Shown one piece after another: positions 53,263-62,585 of a DNA stretch of 64,000 bases. Within the stretch, counting starts at the first letter, position 1. Every line of letters starts with the position of its first letter. The notes under the pieces are model-generated. The model saw only the letters and a list, made by a program, of their open reading frames with translations. It did no database searches and was not told where the DNA came from. Origin of the DNA: an uncultured Eubacteriales bacterium (GTDB taxonomy: Bacteria > Bacillota > Clostridia > Peptostreptococcales > Anaerovoracaceae); NCBI GenBank assembly GCA_902786355.1, contig CADABZ010000001.1:176795-240794 (forward strand). The letters run 5' to 3'. The translations under genes and the position numbers were made by a program.

Positions 53263-56200
53263 TTACATCTCGCCTCTCCGTCTTCTGATCATCACCAGGC
53301 CTGCACCGCCGGCACATATGAGTATGATGCCAAGCAGATAGATCAGAGTGGTGCCTGCGCCGCCAGTATTAGGAAGCTCAGTTCCGGCAGAGTTGGTGAT
53401 CTTCAGGGTATATAGCTTGTTTTCATAAGAAAGCCCTTCGCCGCCCTGAGAATACGCAGTCCCGTCGTTATATGCAACACCGCCAAGCCCACTGTCAGGT
53501 GTTATCGTGATGATCACAGGCTCCACCCTGACAATGTAGCCTTTCGGTGCCTGAGTCTCTATCATCTGATAGACACCCGGACGCAGTTCGAATACACTCT
53601 GACCGGTGGTCTGATCCTTCAGGATACCGTCACTTCCCGATTTGAGACCTGAATACAGAAGCTCATCAATCTGACCCTGAGCATCAGTTGAATACAGGTC
53701 AAACACTGCTCCCTCAAGCATCTTGCCGGTATCTGCGACATCGACTTTCATGAATCTGACTTTCTTCCTGCTCGTGTTAGGAATCGTCATTGTGTATGTG
53801 ATGGTGCCGTCATCCGATGTCTCAGGAATCAATGTTACATCATCCGGACAAGGCCGTCCCAGATTGATCATGCCGGTCTGGGTAATGGTAAATCTGATGT
53901 ATGAGCTGAGCATCTCATATCCAGGCAAAGTAGAATCCTCCCTGAGTTCGTAGATACCATGCGCAAGGGTCTCATCGATCTTAGGAATGATGCCGTTCTC
54001 ATCAGTCGTCAGTCCGCTGTATCCTGTCATCAGTTCCATATTAGTCTGACCATCTACTGTGACCTGTTTATACAGAGAGAATTTGACGCCTTCAAGAGGC
54101 TGCTCTGTATCACCGTCGATCTTGACTGCCTTCAGCTCAAGAGGACGGTTTTTGATAGTAAGCAACGGAGTTGTTCCGCCAGCCTGCTCGAGCTCGTAGT
54201 AAGCCTGATCTACTCCGGTGACTGACACAGTCCCGTTACTGAGCATGATATTCATCGGTGACTCAAGGCCGTGATATCCTGCAGGTGACTCTGTCTCAGT
54301 GAGTTTGTATTCGATATTATCTCTCAGGAATGCGACCGTTATCTGTCCGTTATCATCTGAGGTGAAACTGCCTATCAGCCCGCCATCCGCATCGGTCAGA
54401 GTGAACTTTGCTCCCTTGAGCGGATCACCATTCCAGTCTGTTTTCCTCAGAACGATACCAGGTCTGTTATTGGTAACCCGGTCGACTCTGACATTGGAGT
54501 CGGTATCATACTGTCCTTTTTCGTACAGTACAGTGTATGTGAATCCTGATGTGCCGGACTCACCCTTCTGGCTTCCGTTCAAAGTGATCTCTTCACCCGG
54601 ACCGACAGGGGTGATGCTTACATATCCGCTGACTTTACCTTCTGAGTCAACCGACAGATCATCTCCCTCAAGTTTCACCTCTCGGATCTCGTAATTGTCG
54701 AAAGGCACATTAACAGGAAGTGGTCTGAAGTACCAGTACAATGTATCTGATCCGTACGGCATCTGACGTACTGTACCCTCTACCAGTGTAAGCTCCTCAG
54801 CGTCATTTCTTGTGAAAACAGCAAAGTATGCAGGTTCTCTCTGTGACATATAATCAGCATCTGACCACGTCTTGTTCACACGAAGGCCCCAGCCTTTGAG
54901 ATTACATATATCTACATGCGGATCAGTATGATCATTGTAGTGACCATTATGTTCATTTCTGCCTACTGTACCAGTTATTCCTGCTTCTGCGTTATAGACA
55001 TCATGATTCTGATAACTATACTTCTGGAAGGAATATCCGTCAGGTACTTCAGAAGGTCTCTCAACGATCCTGAACTTTGTTGAAGCGAGGACTTCCCTTA
55101 CCTCAACAGTATAGTCTACAGGGATATAGGAGATCGTTCCGGTCATGGACGTAGTGAATGTTGCGGATTGTTTTTCGCTGTCTGTCAGCTGATCATAGTC
55201 ACTTGTTCCGAGTGAAACGAAATCCTGTAAAGGCTCATCCCATCTGCAGTAATTTCCGTCAGGATCCTTGACATGATATGTATGCATGTTGGCAGGCGGG
55301 ATCTCGTCATCAAATTCAGTTCCGAAGTACAGACGGAATTTGAACTTTGTCTGGTCTTCGTTATAGTGGATCGGGGTTTCCCCATCCTCAGCAAACAGTC
55401 GCTTGTCAAATGTGAAATTGTGCAGAGCATTCTTATTTACATGATTGTTATATGCGGCTTTTGCTCGCTTGTCGGCCTTATCGAAGCCGGTTTCATAATC
55501 TTTGCGGAAGCCCTGACCGTGGACCGGATCACCGGGTATCTCTGTACCGTTGACATAGACTTTATCGTATATCTGCGAATCTACACAGCATTCAACGATT
55601 GAATACTGTACGCTCTTCGGATCATCGATCCCCAGACCTGTAAAGTCTATTTCGGCTGTTTCTCCGGGTTTCAGCATGAATACATTTTTATAGGTAGTAC
55701 CATTGATATCCAGAGAATCAAGATACTTGACCGGAGTTACCGTGTCTTTGTAGAAGACATGGTCCTCAGGATCTGACGATGAAGCAGACGCATTCGTCAG
55801 GTAATGCTCCCTACCGTCTTTCATGTACTTGATCTGATAAGGGAACTCTGCAAGTATCGATTCTGCGTTGTCTACTCCGCTTAACTCTTTGCTCAGAAGA
55901 ACAGTACCCGGCTTGATCGAAGCCAGATTGAAGCGCATATGAAGATTGGCTGCACCGGCGCCTCTTTCCATATAGAAAATGCGCATGGTGTGAGTCGTGT
56001 CATCCTTGAATATCGTGCTTCCCTCGTCGAAATACTCGCTTAGGAACGCTGCTACCTCTGCATCCGTTGCACCAGGGTTACGTGTTCTGTAATTATTCTC
56101 AAACAGTTGTCTCAGGGTAAAGTGTTTACCATTTACATATACGTCACCGGTACGGAAGTTGACACTTCCCGGCAGAGCACTGTGGATACCACCGAGATCG

Positions 56201-59200
56201 ATGATCCTCTCTCCGTCTACATACAGCCAGAAGTCATCATCGCCGGTGAATTCATAGATAATGTCATGTCCCCATGCATCAAGTCCATCCGGAGTCTGGA
56301 TGAAGCTTGCTTCAAGTTCAACACCATAATATGTATCAACATTTTTGATAAGATACAGCTGTTCGTTCTTTCTAGGATCATCGTCAGGGATCACTGCACC
56401 GGTAGCCGTGTACATGTTTTTCCCGTTTACTGAAGCGAAAACTCCGGGTTCGATATCATTGAACGGGAAGAACTGTCCGTGCTTGAGCGTAGGTCTGCTT
56501 CCGGCGCTGTCGTAGGTACCCAGTTCCTTATAAACTGTAAAGCAGTCGCTTCCGAGTTCCGGATTGCCGAGACTGGCAAAGTTCTGTGAACTGTCGAACT
56601 CATAATATCCTGTTCCCTGATAGGTGCTCTCTATGAAGAGATGATTGACTTCTTCAGCGCCGCTGAACAGATCGCCGAGCGAACCGCCCGCCGCAATCGG
56701 ATATCCATCACCTCCGATATTCGTGGACAGGAGATTATCTACAGTAGTTTTGACTGCTCCGCCTTCATCGCTTCCGAGGAAATCGCTCATCTCTGCGCGG
56801 CTGCCAAAGTCCTTGATTTTCATTGTGATACCGTACTTGGTATGATCAACCGTCGGTACTGTATGAAGAACATCGTCTACCGGAATATCTTCCATGATCG
56901 CAAAGTAGAAATCCATTGCTTCTGCTTTTGGGCATGAAACTATCTTGCCGTTTTCTACTTTCAGTCCGGCATATGTATAGTGTGGATCATCCCATGCAAG
57001 TATAGAAGAATAATACTGACCGAGTCTGCGTCCGTTGAGGTTGATTCCAATAGGATCATCAGCAACGATCTGGCCGTCAGATATCTGAGGCGCCAGGAAT
57101 ATATTCGAATACTCATTGTACAGTTCATAGAAGTAATTAGGTGTAACTCCGTCAGCTTCAGTATATTCTGTGAACTGCCACAACATAGTATTGATAAGAC
57201 CGCCGACCCATTCGATCGAATCTCCGCTCTCAAAACACCGGACCAGACTTCCGTCATGATCTATTGCATAGTATTCATACTTCTTGGTGCTTTCGTTCCA
57301 GCTTCGTGTATAAACGATGATCTTGGATCCCGTAGCAACTTTCGACGTATCGGAAACGCTGACCTTGGAGGCAGAATGAGTCATGAAATAGTCTTCAGTG
57401 AGTTCGGATTCGACGGCAAGATTCAGCCATTCTGAACCGGTACTGCCGTTTACACCAAAGCCGGTGTCTATGTCCCCTGAGTAAGTAAGCGTAGTATCAC
57501 CTGTTTTCAGACAGATCTCACCGGCATGGACTCCTGTTCCCGGAACGACATGTATAAGACTCGCATCGCTTTCAGAAGAAACAAGAGACAGCCCGTTTCG
57601 GTCCATTTTAAGGTATTGTGTAGTACCTTCTATGTCTGCTGTAAGATAATAATAGTCATCGTGATCCCAGTTGAATTTCCACATGGAAATATCAGCATCT
57701 TTCGGGATGAAAAGCTTGTCTTCATCATCTCCGGTCTTTGTCATGACTGTAAGGGACTTGGCTTCAAGGTGGCCTGAAGAAGGTTCAGACATCATGGCTT
57801 TGCCTGCCGGACCTCCGTTCCAGTTGATCAGGCCGTATTGTTTACCGTCAAGATCGTATGGATCTTCTGTGACCTCTTCGTAATACCAGGTATACAGATT
57901 GTTGTTGGGATCAGTCGCACTGTTATATGAGCAAAAACGAGTGCCATTGGCTCCGCCCTGCATGTTCCAGTACCATTCCCCGTTGTTGATCATGAATTGA
58001 CCATTGCTGTCAACATTTACAGTAAACGCTGTTTTATCGGATTCATCCACTAATCGGAGGCTGTTGTTTCCACCGTTATAAACATATTTCTTGTTGCCGT
58101 TATTGTCATAACAGTAAATATAGAATTGATTATCTGTTCCCGGTACTTTTTCGAAAGTGTACTCTGCAGCCTTGCTTGGGTCCGGATAATCGGTGGCCGG
58201 CTTGGTCTTAGTGATACCCATTCTTGTATTGTTTCCGGTCATTGTATTCATGAAGAAATATCCATCAGTATGACCGATATAGAAGCTGTTTCCGTTGAGG
58301 TCATCTACAGATGTAGCTTTCTTCCACCCCAAACCTGCAGGATCAGGAGCATCAACAATAGCATACGCGGAGAATCCTTCAGCCTCAAAGCTTATAGTCT
58401 TGCCGTCTACCTCTACATTGCCGACTACATCTGCCTTACCGGTACCATCAGAGAAGTGGACGACCTGAGTATCGGTTTCCGCTTTGCTGCTGTCTCTGTC
58501 ATCAAGTTCGATCCTGACATCGACAGGAGCATCGATTTTCACTTTATCTCCGTTTTTTTCAACTATGCTTATATCCAGAACTTTTGCATATGAGGAGCTG
58601 CCTTTTTCCCAGCCGAGAGCAGTTTCGGAGCTCTCGATATACTCGCTGAAGGCAGGATCATCGTCTGGGATCTCTGAAACCTCAAGACCGGCACCTGCAG
58701 GAACGCCTGATTCAGGTCCGAACGTGACTGACACTTTGTAATTGTGCCCGTCTTCGGTAAGAATATTCTTTTCCAGTGTAGTGCCAAGCACAGCATAGAC
58801 GGAAAAACTGTCTGCCTTGAAAGCAGCTTCGCTCAGCTTATTTCTGCTCAGTTTGAGCTCTACATCATCTGTCAGGATCTCCGGCTCAGGAGCACTGGTC
58901 TTTTTGTCCTCAGCAAAATGGATGACACGGATATCCTCTTTGCTCTTTGCCTCGAGATCCTTACGGATCTCACGGTCATAGGAAATCGTGACTTTTACAG
59001 CATCATCCGGAGTTATCTCTTTGCCATCTGATACAAGTGTTATGTCATAGAATCTGGCAAAAGTTATATCCGGTGCTTTATCATTTCCTGCTTCGTCACT
59101 GACTGCCTTCTTTGATCTGGCAAGAAGCTTCTCATACTCATCAGGCTCCGAATCCTCTGTGATCTCGGATACTCTGAGCTGTGTATCTTCAGGCAGCACA

Positions 59201-59742
59201 GCCTTATCATCATTTACTACGATCTTATAACCGTCACCATCATAGGTAAGGTCTTTAGGAGCAGCCTTTTTATTAGCGGTCTCATCTTCTTTCTTATCTT
59301 CTGCGGCAGCATTCAACTTGTCTGCCTTATCCTCTGAATCGGACGTATTGCTTTCCTCAGTCAAGTCTGCATCTGTATTATCAGTAAGATTCTCTGATTC
59401 TTTAGACTCATCAGTGTTTTTCGACGATCCAGCCGCTTCTGACTGGGTATCATTGCTGCTCTGATCAGAAACCTTGTCAGCTTCTGCAGTTTCTTCATCG
59501 GAAGGAAGACTATCAGCAGATGCCTCTTCTTCCTCACTTATGACAGAACTAAGAACAGGCACACTGATACCACCCTGACGAGAAGCCTCGTCATGGTCGA
59601 GTGTAGCAGCCGGAAGGATCAGGAGATAAGTCGTAACAAATACAACCATTGCTGCCATGATCCTCAGGGCAACACGGTATCTGTGCGTTCTGACCGCGAT
59701 CTCATATAGAATTGTACGCAATACTTCCCGTACTTTTTCCAT
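53263..59742 (-). CDS. Giant LPNTG-anchored Cna-B surface protein with fibro-slime domain
   Basis: A 2159-residue cell-wall surface protein. The N-terminus is long and basic, then has a hydrophobic segment (about 25-47, ending LLILPAATL) as an export signal. An acidic Ser/Thr/Asp/Glu-rich region (about 50-165) follows, then two related domains (about 165-320 and 330-465, each with a YKIVV/YKVSV start and a D(I/V)R...VVHF-type strand). A fibro-slime domain lies near 1050-1290 (FTGDDDFWLYVDGE, DLGGIHSALPG). Three SpaA-like Cna-B domains lie near 1760-1845, 1865-1955 and 1985-2080, with likely isopeptide lysines in VLRKTDWNG, AVKIDGDTEQ and FMKVDVADTG. It ends in LPNTGG, a hydrophobic helix and RRRRGEM, a class A/C sortase signal. 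Probable adhesin; the ligand is unknown. No sortase gene is in the window. Confidence 0.92.
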   Translation of the reverse strand: MEKVREVLRTILYEIAVRTHRYRVALRIMAAMVVFVTTYLLILPAATLDHDEASRQGGISVPVLSSVISEEEEASADSLPSDEETAEADKVSDQSSNDTQSEAAGSSKNTDESKESENLTDNTDADLTEESNTSDSEDKADKLNAAAEDKKEDETANKKAAPKDLTYDGDGYKIVVNDDKAVLPEDTQLRVSEITEDSEPDEYEKLLARSKKAVSDEAGNDKAPDITFARFYDITLVSDGKEITPDDAVKVTISYDREIRKDLEAKSKEDIRVIHFAEDKKTSAPEPEILTDDVELKLSRNKLSEAAFKADSFSVYAVLGTTLEKNILTEDGHNYKVSVTFGPESGVPAGAGLEVSEIPDDDPAFSEYIESSETALGWEKGSSSYAKVLDISIVEKNGDKVKIDAPVDVRIELDDRDSSKAETDTQVVHFSDGTGKADVVGNVEVDGKTISFEAEGFSAYAIVDAPDPAGLGWKKATSVDDLNGNSFYIGHTDGYFFMNTMTGNNTRMGITKTKPATDYPDPSKAAEYTFEKVPGTDNQFYIYCYDNNGNKKYVYNGGNNSLRLVDESDKTAFTVNVDSNGQFMINNGEWYWNMQGGANGTRFCSYNSATDPNNNLYTWYYEEVTEDPYDLDGKQYGLINWNGGPAGKAMMSEPSSGHLEAKSLTVMTKTGDDEDKLFIPKDADISMWKFNWDHDDYYYLTADIEGTTQYLKMDRNGLSLVSSESDASLIHVVPGTGVHAGEICLKTGDTTLTYSGDIDTGFGVNGSTGSEWLNLAVESELTEDYFMTHSASKVSVSDTSKVATGSKIIVYTRSWNESTKKYEYYAIDHDGSLVRCFESGDSIEWVGGLINTMLWQFTEYTEADGVTPNYFYELYNEYSNIFLAPQISDGQIVADDPIGINLNGRRLGQYYSSILAWDDPHYTYAGLKVENGKIVSCPKAEAMDFYFAIMEDIPVDDVLHTVPTVDHTKYGITMKIKDFGSRAEMSDFLGSDEGGAVKTTVDNLLSTNIGGDGYPIAAGGSLGDLFSGAEEVNHLFIESTYQGTGYYEFDSSQNFASLGNPELGSDCFTVYKELGTYDSAGSRPTLKHGQFFPFNDIEPGVFASVNGKNMYTATGAVIPDDDPRKNEQLYLIKNVDTYYGVELEASFIQTPDGLDAWGHDIIYEFTGDDDFWLYVDGERIIDLGGIHSALPGSVNFRTGDVYVNGKHFTLRQLFENNYRTRNPGATDAEVAAFLSEYFDEGSTIFKDDTTHTMRIFYMERGAGAANLHMRFNLASIKPGTVLLSKELSGVDNAESILAEFPYQIKYMKDGREHYLTNASASSSDPEDHVFYKDTVTPVKYLDSLDINGTTYKNVFMLKPGETAEIDFTGLGIDDPKSVQYSIVECCVDSQIYDKVYVNGTEIPGDPVHGQGFRKDYETGFDKADKRAKAAYNNHVNKNALHNFTFDKRLFAEDGETPIHYNEDQTKFKFRLYFGTEFDDEIPPANMHTYHVKDPDGNYCRWDEPLQDFVSLGTSDYDQLTDSEKQSATFTTSMTGTISYIPVDYTVEVREVLASTKFRIVERPSEVPDGYSFQKYSYQNHDVYNAEAGITGTVGRNEHNGHYNDHTDPHVDICNLKGWGLRVNKTWSDADYMSQREPAYFAVFTRNDAEELTLVEGTVRQMPYGSDTLYWYFRPLPVNVPFDNYEIREVKLEGDDLSVDSEGKVSGYVSITPVGPGEEITLNGSQKGESGTSGFTYTVLYEKGQYDTDSNVRVDRVTNNRPGIVLRKTDWNGDPLKGAKFTLTDADGGLIGSFTSDDNGQITVAFLRDNIEYKLTETESPAGYHGLESPMNIMLSNGTVSVTGVDQAYYELEQAGGTTPLLTIKNRPLELKAVKIDGDTEQPLEGVKFSLYKQVTVDGQTNMELMTGYSGLTTDENGIIPKIDETLAHGIYELREDSTLPGYEMLSSYIRFTITQTGMINLGRPCPDDVTLIPETSDDGTITYTMTIPNTSRKKVRFMKVDVADTGKMLEGAVFDLYSTDAQGQIDELLYSGLKSGSDGILKDQTTGQSVFELRPGVYQMIETQAPKGYIVRVEPVIITITPDSGLGGVAYNDGTAYSQGGEGLSYENKLYTLKITNSAGTELPNTGGAGTTLIYLLGIILICAGGAGLVMIRRRRGEM

Positions 59743-59858
59743 CTGTCAGTTTCTGAAAAGCCTCATTTATCTGCCCGTTCTGGAATGCTGAAAGCGTTAA
59801 AAAAACGCAATTTTCCGAGTTCAGGGCATAGTAAAAGCAAGTATAAATATTCAAAGTA

Positions 59859-59887
59859 ACTGTACCATTAGTCAGTAAATAAGTCAA
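59859..59887 (-). promoter_or_regulatory. Strong promoter of the giant surface protein gene
   Basis: On the minus strand TTGACT (59882-59887), 17 bases, then TACAGT (59859-59864) preceded by TGG (extended -10). The leader of about 110 bases holds a small GCGTT/AACGC hairpin with a T-rich loop. Confidence 0.75.
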
Positions 59888-59945
59888 ACCAAGATAAGTT
59901 TCTACGGCCTCTTATAAACATTTTTTTATAATCAGGCAAATGATG

Positions 59946-59954
59946 TGATATACT
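59946..59954 (+). promoter_or_regulatory. Extended -10 promoter for the 118-aa membrane protein gene
   Basis: The plus strand reads TGATATACT, an extended -10, about 100 bases before the ATG at 60055. The -35 position holds TTATAA, which is poor. It is divergent from the surface protein promoter. Confidence 0.5.
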
Positions 59955-60054
59955 GATGCATATCAGAAAGATCGGAGCTCTTAATTCAATGAGCAACAGA
60001 ACAGGAATCTTATTCGCCATGAACTGATTCCTGCATAAAAGCATTCAGAGAACT

Positions 60055-60411
60055 ATGCCACTGCTTATACTTGGACTACTGTTATTAATAGGATTGCTGA
60101 TATACTCCGTGATCAGATACATCAACAGCGGTGAGATCGATCCCCGCACTGTTCGCGAGCGCTATCCGCATGCCTTCCCTCCTAAGAAGTCCGGCAGCGG
60201 CAATATTTTTACCGACGAAGATGATGAACCTTTCCGCGAAAGCGATAACCCTCTCGCCAGGATCCTCCGCAACGAAGGCCGGGATTCTGTAAGCCGGCCT
60301 TACCGCGAAGCAGCTGAAGAAGAACAGCGCCAGAGGGACAACGGTGAGAATGTAATAGAATTCCCTACCGACAACATAGAAGCAGAGAAAATCAAACGAA
60401 ACATCCACTGA
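60055..60411 (+). CDS. Small single-span membrane protein, unknown (118 aa)
   Basis: Not recognised. The N-terminus is one hydrophobic helix (about 2-22, LLILGLLLLIGLLIYSVI) followed by a charged cytosolic-type tail with several Arg, Glu and Asp residues (ERYPHAFPPKKSG, NPLARILRNEGRD, EEEQRQRDNGENVIEF). The ribosome site is weak (AGAG). It is the only plus-strand gene in the surface-protein region, flanked by divergent and convergent surface genes and followed by a terminator. It could be a membrane anchor or regulator, but nothing in the sequence proves this. Confidence 0.7.
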   Translation: MPLLILGLLLLIGLLIYSVIRYINSGEIDPRTVRERYPHAFPPKKSGSGNIFTDEDDEPFRESDNPLARILRNEGRDSVSRPYREAAEEEQRQRDNGENVIEFPTDNIEAEKIKRNIH

Positions 60412-60445
60412 TACAAACATACATAATTCAATCGAAGCATCTCAG

Positions 60446-60483
60446 ACAGCAGTTAATTCGAAAGATTTAGCTGCTGTTTTCTT
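60446..60483 (+). terminator. Intrinsic terminator after the 118-aa gene
   Basis: ACAGCAG and CTGCTGT form a 7-bp stem over an 18-base loop, followed by TTTTCTTATT. The region 60484-60590 between this and the next terminator is AT-rich and shows no gene. Confidence 0.65.
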
Positions 60484-60593
60484 ATTCCATGAATACATTC
60501 TAATAAAGAAACAGTTATTTGACGATAATATAATTATCGATTACAACGTAGAAATCGTAAACAATTTGCTTCTTTCAGGAGCCAATAAAAATG

Positions 60594-60623
60594 CACGGGC
60601 GGGGTTTTACAGCCTCGCCCGTG
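60594..60623 (-). terminator. Intrinsic terminator after the repeat adhesin gene
   Basis: As minus-strand RNA CACGGGCGAGG pairs with CCCCGCCCGTG (11 positions, one mismatch) over an 8-base loop, followed by CATTTTTATT. It lies about 70 bases after the stop at 60693. Confidence 0.88.
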
Positions 60624-60692
60624 TATTATGTTAGTTTTTGAACCGCTGATGCGGCTGGTTCAGTGTGCTGACCTGATCAGTCTCACAGATCG

Positions 60693-62585
60693 TTATGCGT
60701 TATACTTTCTGCGTCTGATTATCATGATCAGCAGTGCCAGGATCGCTGAAAGCATTCCTGCCATTGGGATGAGGATATTGTGCTCATCGCCTGTCTTTAC
60801 GCCTGTGGTGTTGGTGATCTTCACTGTCTGGATAAGTGCTGATCCATCCTTGGCTACAAGGTTTCCGTTGCCGTCATCTACGACTTCGATAGTGACCTTG
60901 TGATCCTTGGTGTCGTAATTTACACCACTGATGTTGCCCTTAGTCTCTCTGACAATGTAGGTGTACTTGCCAGGCTCAGTGAACTTGATCTCACCGAAGC
61001 TCTTTGTCTGGTCTGCATCGCTCTTTCTGATCGTTACAGATGTTTCAGCCGGCATCGGTGTACCCTTGTCTGCGCTGAGTGTGAATGTAAACTGATCATT
61101 ATCGGTCCATGCACGTCCTTTCAGCAGTTTCTGTACAAAGATCTGCCCCTTGGCTTCCTTAGCTCCATAGGTGTTAGTGAATGCCTCAGTTTGTACAAGA
61201 CTTGAGCCCTTAGCAGCTACCAGCTCGCCCTTGCCATTGTCTACTACCTCGATCGTTACTTTATGCTCGGTCTCATCGTATGATACTCCGCCGAGCACAC
61301 CTTCGATCTCTTTCACTATGTAGGTGTACTTGCCTGCTTCAGTGAACTTGATTGATCCGAACGACTTGGCGTTGTTTCTGTCAGACTTTTTGATCGTGAT
61401 CCTAGTCTGCTCAGGCATCGGAACTGCATCTACGCCGTCCGGAGCCTCGCCTGCCGAGAGTTCGAACGAGAACGTATCATTGTTGGTCCATTTACGGCCC
61501 TTCAGTTCTTTAAGAACTTTGATCTCGCCCTCACCGGAAGCTGAGTATACATTTGTAATGTCGATCTCGGACTCGTTGCTGATAGTGATGTCATATGTTG
61601 TAGTTGTTACGAACACTCCATCCTTAAGTTCTTCCTTTGAGGAAGCGCTCAGCTTGACTGCGTACTCAGTCGGATCGATCGCGTAGCCTGCAGGTGCGGA
61701 TTCTTCCTTCAGTGTGAGTTCTGTTTCCTCACCGACCTTCGGCAGATAATTCTCGAGAGCCTTATCGTCTGTCTTGATCTTGAATGTACCGCCTGTGTAG
61801 GATGCTACTTCTTTTCTGCCGTCGTACAGCTTGAATTCAGCGCCCTCTACAGCCGTTCCATGCTGATCCTTCTTGTTGATAGTGATCTCGTTATCCGCGC
61901 GGTCCTCACGGGTCTTCTTGGTGTTTGTGATATCCGCGCTTGTCTTGCCGTCGATCTTGATGCCGTAAGTCGTAGTTGTTACGAATACGCCATCCTTCAG
62001 CTCCTCTTTTGCAGTCGCTGTGATCGTTACAGGATACTCGGTGGAATCCTTTTCGTAGCCGTCAGGTGCCGCGGTCTCCTTGAGAGTCAGTTCCTTCTTG
62101 CCATCTGCTGCAGGCAGATAGTTCTCGAGATCTGCATCATCAGTCTTGATCGTGAAGCTGCCGCCTGTGTATGTGGCTACCTCTGTAGTGCCGTCATACA
62201 GCTTGAAGGTTGCTCCGTTGAGCGCCTTCTTATCCTGATCCTGCTTGTTGATCTCGATCTGAGCATCAACGCGGTCAGTATCAGTCTTCTTGGTGTTGGA
62301 GATGTCTGCACTGGTCTTGCCGTCGATCTTGATGTCATATGACGTGATCGTGACATATACGTCATCCTTCAGTTCTTCTCTCGAAGTTGCTGTGATCGTT
62401 ACCGGATATTCAGTGGTGTCTTTATCGTAGCCGACAGGCGCCGCTGTCTCCTTCAGGGTCAGAGTCTTGTCTGATCCGGCTGCAGGCAGCTTGGAAGCCA
62501 GAGCAGCATCATCTGTCTTGATAGTGAAGCTGCCGCCTGTGTAGGACGCTACCTCGTCGTTGCCATCGTACAGCTTGAAGGTTGC
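60693..62585 (-). CDS. Repeat adhesin/pilin-like protein, C-terminal part after a frame break
   Basis: This is the 3' portion of the surface gene that continues beyond the window. Read from 62585 downward it gives about two and a half 124-residue Cna-B/SpaA-like repeats (KLYDG, YTGG, LTLKE-type, APAGY), each with an NK...KE...N pattern suited to a Lys-Asn isopeptide bond. Two streptococcal-pilin-like (FctA/Spy0128) domains follow, starting EIKVLKELKGRKWTNNDTF and QIFVQKLLKGRAWTDNDQF. The C-terminus is GVKTGDEHN, a hydrophobic helix and RRRKYNA: a KTGD-type sorting signal rather than LPxTG. There is no start codon with a ribosome site in this part. It is out of frame with the upstream repeats because of a 74-base gap at 62585/62587. 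If real, this part would not be translated from the normal start. Confidence 0.85.
   Translation of the reverse strand, partial: ATFKLYDGNDEVASYTGGSFTIKTDDAALASKLPAAGSDKTLTLKETAAPVGYDKDTTEYPVTITATSREELKDDVYVTITSYDIKIDGKTSADISNTKKTDTDRVDAQIEINKQDQDKKALNGATFKLYDGTTEVATYTGGSFTIKTDDADLENYLPAADGKKELTLKETAAPDGYEKDSTEYPVTITATAKEELKDGVFVTTTTYGIKIDGKTSADITNTKKTREDRADNEITINKKDQHGTAVEGAEFKLYDGRKEVASYTGGTFKIKTDDKALENYLPKVGEETELTLKEESAPAGYAIDPTEYAVKLSASSKEELKDGVFVTTTTYDITISNESEIDITNVYSASGEGEIKVLKELKGRKWTNNDTFSFELSAGEAPDGVDAVPMPEQTRITIKKSDRNNAKSFGSIKFTEAGKYTYIVKEIEGVLGGVSYDETEHKVTIEVVDNGKGELVAAKGSSLVQTEAFTNTYGAKEAKGQIFVQKLLKGRAWTDNDQFTFTLSADKGTPMPAETSVTIRKSDADQTKSFGEIKFTEPGKYTYIVRETKGNISGVNYDTKDHKVTIEVVDDGNGNLVAKDGSALIQTVKITNTTGVKTGDEHNILIPMAGMLSAILALLIMIIRRRKYNA

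Noticed and set aside
59989-60027. Possible leader peptide (MSNRTGILFAMN) before the 118-aa gene
   Set aside because: Only 12 codons, with GGAG 12 bases upstream and no attenuator structure or amino-acid bias to support a regulatory role.
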